A stretch of 64,000 bases of DNA from positions 1,178,001-1,242,000 of the forward strand of contig JAKLNG010000008.1 in the NCBI GenBank assembly GCA_022814565.1. Reading direction: 5' to 3'. The notes under the pieces were generated by a model. The model ran no database searches. It was given only the letters and a program-made list of their open reading frames with translations, and was not told where the DNA came from. This DNA is from Phaeophleospora eucalypticola (Eukaryota; Ascomycota; Dothideomycetes; Mycosphaerellales; Mycosphaerellaceae). This document shows, one piece after another, positions 1 to 10,339 of this stretch (position 1 is the stretch's first letter; the number at the start of each line of letters is the position of its first letter). The position numbers and the translations under genes were made by a program.

Positions 1-160
1 GTTGTTGCCTTGCGATGGATGGAAGGAGTAGTGAGGTCAGCTCACTGCGCACAGACCCAGTGTCGCCCCACTTGTGGGTGAATGTTTCTCCTGCCCGAAA
101 TGTTTTAAGCCCACGACGCGACACGACAAAAACATCAACCTCTCATAACTTTCATCATCA

Positions 161-355
161 ATGGAGAACACATCCCATTCTAACACTGATTTAGCTGCTT
201 GTAGCGCTACTGCGACTGGTGAGACAAGGGACCCTTCTCCTACGGCTCATGTTCCGCCAAAATACACATCGCAGCAACCCGACTCCATTGATCCGAAGTC
301 ACCAACTCGACGCGCTCAGGTAGTGCTCAGGCTCTTCGCCACAGGGCCGCAGTGA
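161..355 (+). CDS. Possible small hypothetical protein (64 aa)
   Basis: A short ATG-initiated ORF, polar and rich in Ser, Thr and Pro, with no recognised domain. The only support is context. The ATG follows a C/A-rich leader typical of fungal genes (CATCATCAATGG), and the frame opens where no other gene is annotated. Against it, the ORF is short and its last 29 bases overlap the 3' exon of the opposing sulfotransferase-like gene. It could also be the first exon of a longer gene or a chance ORF. No function is proposed. Confidence 0.25.
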   Translation: MENTSHSNTDLAACSATATGETRDPSPTAHVPPKYTSQQPDSIDPKSPTRRAQVVLRLFATGPQ

Positions 356-1239
356 CCGCGGTTATCACTACAATGGCGCCGACGAGCAGATGGAGGCGTC
401 GCTTAGCCTGTGATATCACCGCCATATATCCCTGAGCCATCCTTGCTTCGTACGCCTTCGGGGTATTGCCGTTGGGGAAAGCTGTTGTCGGCACGGGCTT
501 CTCCAAGAAGTCACAGAGCGGCTTCCTAGGTTGAGTCAGTATGCAATTCACAAGACGCATTTCTATTTGGGTTCGAGACTCACCAACCATCCTGGACTTT
601 CCACCTGAGATAAGGCTTGCCGTCTCGCTTCAGGTGCTCTTCTAGGCTCCTGTAATGGTCTCTATACCACTTCTGGCCATTCTTCGCGAAGTCATATCCA
701 AACTGTTCCTGGAAATTCTGATATATCGTTACCTGGTGGTTCCAGAATAAAATCTGGTGGAACAGCGTCAGGATCCAGCCGTACAGACTCAATTCCTTAT
801 TATGCCGATCCAAGGTACTCTCGACGCTTTTGTGCCAGGCTTGAACATCTTCGCGGTAGTTCAGGATAACCTTCGCATCAGGATACGCATCGATCAACTC
901 ATGCGCGAAACAGTATGACGGCGTATCCGTGACTGCGGCACAGTCGCCTAGTATCTGGTCGAAATCTGCAGTGCTTAGTTTGTCACCTTGTCTTCGGGCG
1001 AGATGCAGTCGAACCCAGACAAGTGTCTCGCTTGGATCTGTGATGTATCGAAACCCGTGGTGGCACTCGGTGTAACCTAGCTGAATCAGAGCTTGCTGCA
1101 GGCTTTCCGTTCCAGAACGCGAGAGGCCAAGAGCAAGGACTTGCAAAGGACGATCGCGTGTTAAACTCTTCTCCGCAATGGGATAAATCCAGCGTAGGAC
1201 GCGGAAGGAGAAGAAGTTGAGGCCGATATAGCGCTCCAT
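327..1239 (-). CDS. P-loop sulfotransferase-family protein, membrane-anchored
   Basis: Two exons (584-1239 and 327-525) are joined across a 58 bp GTGAGT...CCTAG intron, giving 284 aa. Removing the intron restores W-K-P-L-C-D-F-L, the usual C-terminal motif of the fungal Sulfotransfer_4-type family. The N-terminal half has a PAPS-loop-like G-L-S-R-S-G-T-E-S (about residues 38-46), followed by a conserved D-T-P-S-Y. The C-terminus is a hydrophobic helix ending W-R-R-A, so the protein is probably tail-anchored in a membrane. Members of this family are mostly uncharacterised and the real substrate is unknown. The start ATG at 1239 gives the usual short N-terminus. It is divergent from the SMP-30-like gene at 1695. 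Confidence 0.8.
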
Positions 1240-1694
1240 CTGGCAGAATGAGCGTGTAAGTCAGGTTGCACTTGGAATGGCAACCTTTTGGCAGACTAGC
1301 ATTGGAGAGACTCGAGACGCATTTTGATCACGACACACCTTCACAGCTTATGCATCGATTTGCTGTGTGTTCCACGGCCGAGGAGGGAGCGTTGTCCATC
1401 CCAGGAAGTGATCAGCACCAAAGAAAATGTGGAGCTATTCAGCTGCGTCAACGGTTCCGCGCTTCTGAGCGGCTGAATCCATCATCCGAGTGGTATGCCA
1501 GCGCTCAGAAGGCGACAGTAGCCCGAAGTTTGGTGATCTTTCCTCCCTCAACATCAGCAGCTGGTTGCGACAGGAAGTTCATTGGCAATCCCCGTTGATA
1601 TTCGAAGCAATTCTTGAAACTCCATCGCGGCAGGACACAAAACAACTTAGCCGGACTTTTCAATCTACAAGATCTGCTGTAGACCACGTTCAGG
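1240..1694. other. Divergent intergenic region
   Basis: This 455 bp lies between the divergent starts of the sulfotransferase-like and SMP-30-like genes and presumably holds both promoters. Short ORFs here overlap on several frames and look like chance. I see no TATA box or repeat. Confidence 0.5.
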
Positions 1695-2612
1695 ATGACG
1701 GCCACTCCTAGGATTCTCTACCAATTTCCCACTCCCACCTTCATTGAGAACATCATTGTCCGCCCGAATGGCCACCTTCTTCTCACAACATTCCGAGAGG
1801 GCTCGCTCTTTGGCCTGGATCCTGAGACGACGGACCCAGAACCCTACCTAGTAACCCAACTGCCAGACGTCTCGGCTCTAACAGGCATTGTCCAAATCGA
1901 ACCTGATGTCTACGCCATCACTGGCGGCACACACGTCCCTCCCATGCGTTTCGCCTCGATGAAATGCTTCGCGGTGGATCTCCGACAAGGCCTCGAGCAA
2001 GTGAAGGTCGAGATGGTCATGGACGTTACAGGGACGAACATGCTCAACGGAATGGCAAATCTGCCTAACAACAAGCAAATCTGTTTGAGCTTAGACTCCA
2101 TAGGAGGCAGGATCTTCCGTATCGATGTCGCATCTCGCGAATTCGATGTTGTTTACCAGCATGCTCTGTTGAAGCCAAGAGAAGATGGGAAGAAAGTACC
2201 TCTCGGGGCAAACGGAGCAAAGATCCACAACGGACACTTGTACTTCACTAATTCGGCACGCGAGCTCTTCTGTCGCCTCAAGCTCAAAGACGATAACTCC
2301 GGAGAGATTGAAGGCGAGCCAGTGGTTTTGACCTCTAACTCAGACGCTGCCGTAGATGTGTCGTATGACGATTTTGATATTCATGCTGAGGAAGAGGTGG
2401 CGTATGTTGGGAGACATTCCGATGCGATTTACAAGATCTCATTGAGCGATGGAAGACAGGAATTGTTCGCGGGAGGGGAAGGGCAAGGTATAATTGAGAG
2501 TCCGACGTGTTGTGCCATGAGCAAAGACAGAAAGAAGTTGTTCGTGGGCGCTGCTGGCGAGGTTGGCGAATTTAAGGGAAAGATCGTGGCGATTGATGTT
2601 GGAAATTCGTAA
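1695..2612 (+). CDS. SMP-30/gluconolactonase-like beta-propeller protein
   Basis: A single uninterrupted ORF of 305 aa. The sequence is built from repeated strand-turn-strand blocks of the six-bladed SMP-30/gluconolactonase (SGL/TolB-like) propeller. Typical elements are I-I-V-R-P-N-G-H-L-L-L near residue 20, N-M-L-N-G-M-A near 115, G-A-N-G-A-K-I near 175 and Y-V-G-R-H-S-D near 235. Fungal members are common beside oxidoreductases and in metabolic clusters, where they act as lactonases or have unknown roles. No signal peptide is visible, so it is probably cytosolic. It converges with the amine oxidase, with only 30 bp between the two stop codons. The start is the first ATG in frame. Confidence 0.8.
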   Translation: MTATPRILYQFPTPTFIENIIVRPNGHLLLTTFREGSLFGLDPETTDPEPYLVTQLPDVSALTGIVQIEPDVYAITGGTHVPPMRFASMKCFAVDLRQGLEQVKVEMVMDVTGTNMLNGMANLPNNKQICLSLDSIGGRIFRIDVASREFDVVYQHALLKPREDGKKVPLGANGAKIHNGHLYFTNSARELFCRLKLKDDNSGEIEGEPVVLTSNSDAAVDVSYDDFDIHAEEEVAYVGRHSDAIYKISLSDGRQELFAGGEGQGIIESPTCCAMSKDRKKLFVGAAGEVGEFKGKIVAIDVGNS

Positions 2613-2642
2613 GAGTTGTTCATTCTTCACATTACACTTGCT

Positions 2643-4739
2643 CTACAGCTTATATCTCATCGTCGGACCATCCTGCTTCGGCTCGCAACATGAGTCTTTC
2701 GGCAGGACTTGCTGACTGGCGACATTCTTGTTACTCGGCACATCAATCGATGGGTTTGCCTCAAAGAAGTCGGCCGGTCGGAGGTTGATCTGGTGGATCT
2801 CCACAGGCATGACAGGCCAGTCCTCAACTCGAGGGTTGTGTGTCAAGCCAAAGACAGACCAGACTACCACATCCTCATTCTCCACGTTGTCACCTCTCGC
2901 CACAGCATCCGCAACACCACCTACTTCTTTACGGCTCTGAAGAGTGTAGCGTCCTGCGGCGTAGAGCTCGTCGTCTTGGTATTTAGTCACCCAGACGTGG
3001 TGGTGAGCGAACTCAGCGCGCTGAGACTGGACGGATTTAGGGTCAGCGAGGAGCAGTTGAGTCGCTGGAGGAACAAGCTTGAAGCCAACTGGCCTGCCGC
3101 TAATTTTGTTCTTCTTCGACTCGTTGACAATTTTGAAGACTCTGTTGGTCTTTGGCTCGGCATCAGCCCAGGCGGCCTTGGTGATGGGCGTCTTGCGAAC
3201 TTCATAGTAGTTTCCACGTGGGTTCGTCTCGGGGTTCATAGGCACCGGCAAAGACTCTTCCTGGATGACGGTGTTGTTCTGGCCATCGATGGCTGGATCG
3301 ATTCGCATGGCGAAAATGTGCTGGTGGTTTTGAGCGAGCACACCAGGGCTGACGACGTTTCCGTAGTCGCTTTGCTTGCCTGGGTCGATGTTTACGACAC
3401 TGACAATACCAGTTGCCCGTGTTTCAATGTCGATGCCGCCAGATTGGTTGAACTTGTATGCGAAGATGTATTCGTAGTTGGCCAGTGTGATGATGAATTG
3501 GACGACCAGCTCGCGGTTGCGGGTCACAACTGCGCGGCCTGTTCTCCAGTTGGTGTGCTTCCAGCCTATGCCGTTATCTTGTTCGTGCAGGCAGATTACG
3601 TTCGGAGCAGTGGTGACTTCATTGTTGCCCGTGACAAGAACACCGTCGAAATACTTGATCACTCCTAAGCAGTCGCAGCCCAAAGACAGATTGTTGGCAC
3701 AGTTTCCAGCGCCTCCATCTCCAAAGTCAAAAGCCTGCTTTCTTTGAAACGGAGCTCGAGCGTCGGCATATGGAACTGTCATTTCGCTGACAGACAACCT
3801 GTAGAACATGCTGCGGCCATCGTAGCGGACATCATGAATGACTGCTCCTTCTCGGGGATTGAAGGTGACCCTGAATCTCCACTTCTGCCATTCAACAAGG
3901 GATTCGTCCTTTACTGAGAATGAAGGACCGTCCGGCTGGAGCACATTGAGAGCTTTCAGGTCTTTTCTCGTGCCGTTCGGAAGAAGCTCTGGGACGTATT
4001 CTGAGGTTGCACAGTGATCCAAGACCTTCTTTGCATGGGTCTTGCCAGTCATGCCGTCTCCCTTGCCACCCGTCGCTAACCTATCGATGCGGATGATTTC
4101 TTTAGTCTTGGAATCCATTACGGGTATCAGCGGGATTGGGTAAGCATAGAAGTTCGTATCCGCGTTCTTGGTTCGGGCGTCAGACGCGAATATGAGGCCT
4201 TGGAAGTATCGCTTGTTGTCCTCGTCGAGATCTGGACCTCCGTATGGCCACGGTTCAACGATTACTTCAAACCCTTCCGGTAGCTCGAATTCGGCCATAG
4301 CAGCCTGGAACTCTTTTGACGCCTTCACGCTCTCAACGAGATCATCAAACTCGGAGCTGTGCCGTCAGTACAGTCCCTCATATGCCAAATGGAAGCACAC
4401 ATACAGCTTCAAAGCAGGGTGATGCTCCTGGCTGATCACTTCATGATACACACGAGCATTCTTCTCCAAGTCGACAATGGCTTCGTGAAAGTAGGCACTC
4501 TTGTCGGCACCAACGACATCGTACTGACATCGTGCCGATCGTGCAGGCCGTGGTGATGAGCTGGTGAGGCGGCCGGAGTGTTCGAGTTCAAGGAATTTGA
4601 TCAGTTCGGCCTTCGGTGGCTCCTGAAGAAAGATCTCTCGGATGAGAATGACCTCGTTCTTTCCGTGTTCGGCTAGAATAGCCTCCTTTGCCTGAAGAGT
4701 CTCCTGGTGGGAAAGTTGCTGGAGAGGATGTGGTGCCAT
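2643..4739 (-). CDS. Copper-containing primary amine oxidase
   Basis: Exons 4405-4739 and 2643-4356 are joined across a 48 bp GTATGT...CACAG intron to give 682 aa, the normal length for the family. It oxidatively deaminates primary amines to aldehyde, NH3 and H2O2, letting the fungus use amines as a nitrogen source. Visible catalytic parts are the topaquinone motif N-Y-E-Y (about 405-408, with the first Tyr as the cofactor precursor), the catalytic-base region F-D-F-G-D-G-G-A-G (Asp about 322) and copper ligands H-Q-H (about 456-458) plus a distal His in T-H-N-P-R-V-E-D-W (about 618). The C-terminus is Y-K-L, which resembles but does not match a canonical peroxisomal PTS1, so location is uncertain. 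All key residues are intact. Confidence 0.93.
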
Positions 4740-5462
4740 GGTGAGGATCTATGGCAATGCGAGGGAGGAGGGGGATAGAGGTGGTTTGAGAAAGTTTGCG
4801 AGAGGGAAGGTCAAATAGCAATCAGAGTCAGTCTCTGCCTTACTCCACGTTCGGGTTAAGAAGGAGCTCGTCAAGATGTATCCTACCTCCAGATATGACC
4901 AACATGAGCCTAGAAATGCTACAACTCCGCATTGAAGGAGTTCGGAAAGGGACCGCTACCGCAGAGGAAGAGATTCCGTCCCATGAGACCGCACTCCCTG
5001 ATTGGCTTCTCGCAAGTACATTCCGTATCTAGCATAGCGCCTCCTCGTCTTCACATGTGCCGCCCACCTCGACCCGATCTTCTTGCGTAAACAACAACAC
5101 CACCTCCTTACCTTATCACACGCGATCTCGGGCAGCTAAGACTGCATGCGATATCGTAATGCTAGATTAGCATATTCCTGCCTATCTGGGGCCTAAACTG
5201 CGGAGCCTCTTCTATCAAAACTGACCGCGTGAACGTACGATTCTTCCCCAGCACCCCTAGCATCTGGATGCGGCATTCGAGTTCTATTGAACGCCGTACA
5301 GTACCTCAGGGGGGCGAGCTGCTTCCACTGAGATTGCAGACGATCATTCGTTCCCGGCACCGAAGCTAGCGATCCAGCGAGTGAAACTTCTCCCCGATTT
5401 CGCGAAGGTTTATCGATGTTACAAGCTCCAGCATGCTCTCTAGCAAGACGCTCGGCACTCCA
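4740..5462. other. Intergenic flank left of the AT-rich element
   Basis: About 720 bp of normal-composition DNA holding the amine oxidase promoter and the left flank of the transposon. I see no convincing gene. Base composition changes abruptly at about 5,465-5,500, which coincides with the inverted repeat. Confidence 0.5.
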
Positions 5463-5498
5463 GACTATAGTGCTATGTTAGTAAACGCTGATTTTTTT
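5463..5498 (+). repeat. Left terminal inverted repeat of the large element
   Basis: This 36 bp stretch ends in a run of seven T and pairs with 23352-23387 in reverse complement with four mismatches. One mismatch is A versus G in a TpG context, as RIP would make. The core GTAAACGCTGATTTTTTT is perfect in both ends. Outside it, GC content is normal; inside it drops sharply. Confidence 0.8.
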
Positions 5499-6740
5499 GG
5501 TAGGTTAAACTAAGTATTTAGCGCATTAGCTCTATACTTTCACATATTGGCTGTTAAAAATATAGATAAGACACATAACTTCTAACCTTTGTTATATGAT
5601 TTTTAAAGCTTATATAATACTATATTTTAGGAAGTAAGTACGCTATTACATAATTATAAATAAACATAAGATAGAGTAAGTAAGTAAAAATAAGAAGTAG
5701 CTAATTAAAGTATAGGCTGTTTAAAAAGTATATTTCTTCTATAAATCTTTTTATTTCTTCTAACTCTTCTAACTCTTTAATAGCTCTTTAATAGTAATAC
5801 TACTAAGTAACTAACACTATATACTATAGTAAGAAGCCTTATACCCTTAAGTTAGGTGGAAGTTATGAAGTAATTTAGAGATATATATATCTTCTAGAAC
5901 TATACTTATAAAGAGAAACTAATAGATATTAATCTAGGAAGGGCTATAGCTTCTAAGGAGGCATAACAATACTCTAAGAGACTTTTATTAAAGATTTCTA
6001 GCTTAAGACTCTATTCTTTTAAGTGAGATTAATAAATTATAGGTAGCATACTAGGTTTGGTTTACTTATTAAGGCAAGACTAGAGATAGAAACTAGAGAA
6101 GAGCCCTAATTAAATATATAAATTAGCATTCTATAGTATAGATGCTAGATTACTAGGCTAGAGAAGTGTTAGCTATATCTAAAGAGCTTTAGGCATAGTA
6201 ATAGAGAGATAAGCTAGATAACTTTAAGGAAGACTACTACTTAAAGTAAGACTAGGAGAGTGTTAAAGAATAGATAGAGCAAATTGCTAATTTTATTAAG
6301 GACTAGAGGAACTCTAATATAGAGGATAAGAACTATAATTCTAATACTAATTCTAAGGATAATAGTTAGGAGGATAATAGTAAGGAAGATAATAATAATT
6401 AACTAATTGCTATAGTTCTAATTAGTATAATGCTTTAGGATACTCTATAGGCCTAGGATAGCCTAAAAACCTTATATAATAAAAAGTTATTTAAGAATTT
6501 AAAAGTACTGCTTTACCTTCTCCTTTCTCTTACCTCCTCCTTTATCTACTTATAATGTTTTTATATTAGCTATCTAGCTAGGTAGCCTTTATTTTTAACT
6601 AATATATTAACTATAATTGCTTAGTATAAGAGGTATAAGAAGCAATTTAGTAAAGAGGTGGCCCTATTGCTTCTACTAATTATATTAAGTACTTTATTAA
6701 GGTGTAATAGTGTAGGGACCCCTTATAGAGAAAGTAGGTA
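5499..6740. other. RIP-degraded DNA, left part of the large element
   Basis: AT-rich sequence with almost no CpA/TpG steps. Some frames on the plus strand near 5,870-6,400 read as protein-like text apart from TAG/TAA codons, but TGA is rare in every frame here, so frame openness is weak evidence. I recognise nothing specific. It may hold the upstream part of the transposase gene or a separate dead gene. Confidence 0.4.
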
Positions 6741-7640
6741 AAGACAAAATACAAACCTAAGCTAATAGAGGCAATTACAAAGTACTTCTTCTAGTACAAC
6801 CTAACTAATAAGGAAATATTAACCCGCCTAGCTAGAGCTAGCTAGACAATTACTAAGAGTAGTCTTAGGTCTATTAGGAAAGAATATAATATAATAAGGA
6901 GAATTAATATACAAAATATAGAGGAGATAGAGGATAAGCTAATAAAGGTTATAAGAATCCTTCTCTAGAAAGGAATAGTTAGGAACTTTAGAAGAGAGTT
7001 TATCTATCTAGAGGTACTTACTAGAGCTTAAGTTCTAGTCTTAAGGTATTAGATAACACTCTCTACTAGACTTTAGTTATACTAATCTTCTAATTAGAAA
7101 AGGGATAGAGCATTTAAGGTATTAAGAAGGCTGTCTCCTAATCTAATTAAGGCTAGGAAACTTATTCTTAAGAAAAAGAACAATCCTCTAGGAAGATTCT
7201 TTGCATATAGGCTAGATTATATATAGTTAATTAATAGACATAAAAGCCTCTTTAAGTTTAGTATTAAAATCTATAGAGGTATTAATATCTTCTTTAGGAT
7301 AGTCCTTTAGAACTACTATAGGCCTTTAGTAAAGATAGTAATTAGTATTATAAAATAGTATATTACTATCCTTAGACAAACTAGGATCCTCCTATAGAGA
7401 CTAAGAAGTAATAGGGGTGTAGAGACTATAGTAGTCTCTAATATCTATTACTAGTTAATTAAGGCATTTAAGCCTAATGTATTATTTAGATAGATATACT
7501 ACTATAGTACTTCTAAGATGAATTACAAAATTAAGAAATAGTAGTAGTATGCTCTAGCTAGGCTCCTTACCTACTAGAAGGTATGCTACCCTATATAGAA
7601 TTATTAGGAGGATACTAATAGTTATAAGCATTCTTTATCT
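6741..7640 (+). pseudogene. Integrase-core (rve/DDE) transposase relic
   Basis: One plus-strand frame reads for about 300 codons with only RIP-type stops (TAG/TAA). The N-terminal part resembles a helix-turn-helix region (I-E-A-I-T-K-Y-F-F near 6760-6800). It is followed by the pattern of the fungal integrase-core protein family: D-Y-I near 7212, I-Y-R-G-I-N-I-F near 7270, R-S-N-R-G-V-E-T at 7404-7427 (family R-S-D-R-G-x-E, so a D-to-N change), Y-Y-S-T-S-K-M-N-Y-K-I near 7500-7535 (family G-T-S-T-x-N-x-R-I-E) and a K-stop-stop-stop-Y block where W codons would lie. This domain supplies DDE strand transfer, so it is the likely transposase of the surrounding TIR element. It is dead through many stops. 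The family call is from memory of its motifs. Confidence 0.65.
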
Positions 7641-8899
7641 TAATAGAGTAGTAAGGCCTCTTCTATAATAACTAGCTAACTAACCTACTAGTAATTTAAT
7701 TCCTCTATATTCTATTAATTAGGAGGCAATTAAACTACCTTGTTAAACGGTAGAATTCGTATAGAATCTAGAAGTAGCCTAGGTAGCCTTAGGTTATTAT
7801 AAAGAAACTAAATAAGCTCTAGACATCTCTACTAGTATTAAATCCTTACTATAGATATAATGTTAATCTAATCCCTTAGCGTATATAGATTATTAAAGAC
7901 ATCTTAACTAGATATAGTAAGTCTAGATCAAATAATAAATAATTTGAGCTAATAATGTATAGATAATTATAAGATTCTTCCTAATAAAACAACTTAATAG
8001 TTTTAGTAGGAGTTAATTAGGAATAGCCTCCTAGACAATATAAACCATAACCCTAAAGTACTTAACTAAGTAGGAGAACTAAGACATTAAGTAGCTTATA
8101 TTTATCTTATTCTAGTAGTAAGAGAGCATTAGAAAGCAAATAAGTAACCTATCCTTTTACCTATAGCTAAACCCTATAGGGCCTAGGACACTATTAGAGA
8201 GATAATATAGGAGAGGGAGACTAGCATCTCCTAAGAGGAGAAGAAGTCTATTTAATTAGTAGAGGCTAGAAAAAATGCTTATAAAACTTAGAGTAGACTA
8301 CATACTATATTAGAAGAAGCTAATAGACTATATATAGAGGCTATTAATAAGGAGAATATTATAAAGCTATAGAAGTAGAGAGAGTATTAGAATGTAATAG
8401 CTATAATAGTATACTAAGAGAATAAGATTAGGAGGCTAGTACGTAAGAATCTTTAGTTAAGAGAGAGGTTAGTAAGGATAGCTATAGGAAGGGAAGTAGT
8501 AGGGTTAGAATAATAGGTATTCCTAGCTTTAAATAATGGTATAATTAATCTAGCTCTTTACTATAAACTCTTAGTAAGAAATAGGTAGTTCTTAATACCT
8601 ATCTATTCTCCTCTCTAAAATCTACCTATTTTTTAGAGCTCTACCTACACTACTAAGTCTATTAGTAAATAACAAGCTAATTACTAAGCCTTTAGTAAAC
8701 CAACTTACCTCTTCTAGATTTCTAGTACAACCTTATTTTAACTACACTCTACTAACATTATCTTTACCAAACACGAAAATTTTTACTTTATACTAATACT
8801 AACTAACTTATTATATCTCTAAAGCTCTACTATACTTAAGTTTACTATAAGGATTGTAAGGAGAGTCTAGATTAGAACTATACTAACTTTCTAAAGTTT
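7641..8899. other. RIP-degraded DNA between transposase relic and ORF B
   Basis: AT-rich with no clear gene. The plus-strand stretch at about 8,250-8,490 reads as a charged, coiled-coil-like segment (E-E-A-N-R-L-Y-I-E-A-I-N-K-E-N and R-R-L-V-R-K-N-L) interrupted by TAG/TAA. It may be the C-terminal part of the transposase gene or another dead ORF. Confidence 0.35.
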
Positions 8900-9584
8900 A
8901 AGTACTACCTATGCTATAGTAAATAGCTTTAGATAGAGATTAAAGTTCCCTAACTAGTATAGAAGATTATTTATATTCTAGATTCCCCTCTAATATATAG
9001 GCCCCTAGTAGTAGTTACTACTAGTTTAGCTATAGTACCTAGACTATCTAGATTTAGTAAGCACCTAGTTAGCTATATATATAATAGTTATTAAGCACTA
9101 TAGTATAATACTAGGCTATATCCTTAGGTGGCAAATATAGTATATTAGTATTAGTAACACTAGAAGAAGGCTACTATTGCTCCCTAATTAGTCCCTTAAC
9201 GCTATATCCTAAAGCTAAATAGGGCTCCTTTACTACTTAAGACTAGCTATGGAGCTTAGCAAATAACTAAAGTTAACTAGCTTCTAGCTATAGCTAAGAA
9301 GAAGAAGAAGAAGACAACCCTTTCTAGAAATAGTAAGGGTAGAACTCCCTATTAGAACGCTAGTTCAAGCTCTTTTAGGCTACCTAAAGCGGAATCTTTT
9401 ACTATTATAGTAGAGATTGTAATAATATAGTTTGTTAGTAGGCCCTCTAATACTTATATATAGAGGAAGCAGCCTAATGTCTACTTAATTAACATTCTAG
9501 CAATAGAGGCTAAATCCTACTTCCACTCTTTTAATTAAGCTACTAATACTCTATACCTATACCTAAGTAAGCTTATTAATCTAA

Positions 9585-9589
9585 AGACT
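9585..9589. repeat. Gypsy target-site duplication, left copy (AGACT)
   Basis: AGACT lies directly before the left LTR and is repeated at 16976-16980 directly after the right LTR. A 5 bp duplication is normal for Gypsy integrases. It has stayed identical despite RIP of the region. Confidence 0.9.
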
Positions 9590-9888
9590 TGTAAAGACTC
9601 GAGTATATAGTAGTATATAGCACTCTAGTTTAACTACTAAGTTAATCGAAGAACTAATCTCTACCTTCTTTATTACTATACGTATACGAGATACTTATGC
9701 TTCGTAGGCTACTCGACCTAGAATAGTTAGTTCTTATTTCCTTAATACCTAAGGACTAGCCTCGAGGCTACTACTTATACGCGAGATAGTAGCATGTATT
9801 AGGCGACTCCCCTAAGTCGTCCTCTAAGTCGGACGTATAGCTATCCTTTTAGTAGCTAGGGCGAACTACCCCTAACCTAGTCGTAATA
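9590..9888 (-). repeat. Gypsy LTR, left copy (3' LTR of the element)
   Basis: This 299 bp copy begins TGTAAAGACT and aligns end to end without gaps to 16677-16975. The differences, about 17 by eye, are all transitions, consistent with RIP rather than ordinary drift. A purine-rich tract on the minus strand next to it (about 9891-9906) fits a polypurine tract, which makes this the 3' LTR. Confidence 0.93.
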
Positions 9889-10339
9889 ATTACTTCCCCT
9901 CTTTCTATAATACTGCCCTAGCATTAGAGAGAAGCATTCGACCTCTATATAGTTACCCTAGTAGACGCGTACGTTACTATTACCTATAGTGCTATTAATT
10001 TAAAACAAAGCGTCTAAAGTCCGCTTCGTAGAAAGTTATCGAAGCCTTCTACTTTAGATTCGTAGGCGTCGCGGAAGTATCTAGCAACTATCTCGATCTC
10101 GCCTATTTCTATACTATTTTTTACGCCTGTTTCTTCTATAACGATAGAGTATTTAACTACGCCTTTCTAGGGCATAATATAGTAATATAATACTACTTTT
10201 TCTAGGGTGTTTAATATAGTATAGTAGTGTAGGGGATAATACTATTCGATTTTTATATAAAAAGCTAGCGTTCCGAATCTAGAAGGAGGAGTTTCCCTAG
10301 AAACCTTAGTAGTTAAGATCAAAACTTCGAGCGCTCGCT
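9889..10339. other. Gypsy interior next to the 3' LTR
   Basis: The first about 20 bases (CT-rich on the plus strand) look like the polypurine tract of the minus-strand element. The rest is degraded sequence with no recognised domain. It may include the promoter or start of the antisense ORF. Confidence 0.4.

Noticed and set aside
2709..3668. 319-codon ORF on the plus strand
   Set aside because: Lies wholly antisense to the well-supported copper amine oxidase and has no motifs. A long shadow ORF.
1695..4739. Secondary-metabolite cluster
   Set aside because: SMP-30-like, oxidase, MFS, SDR and GNAT genes occur in the window but are scattered among housekeeping genes with no backbone synthase.
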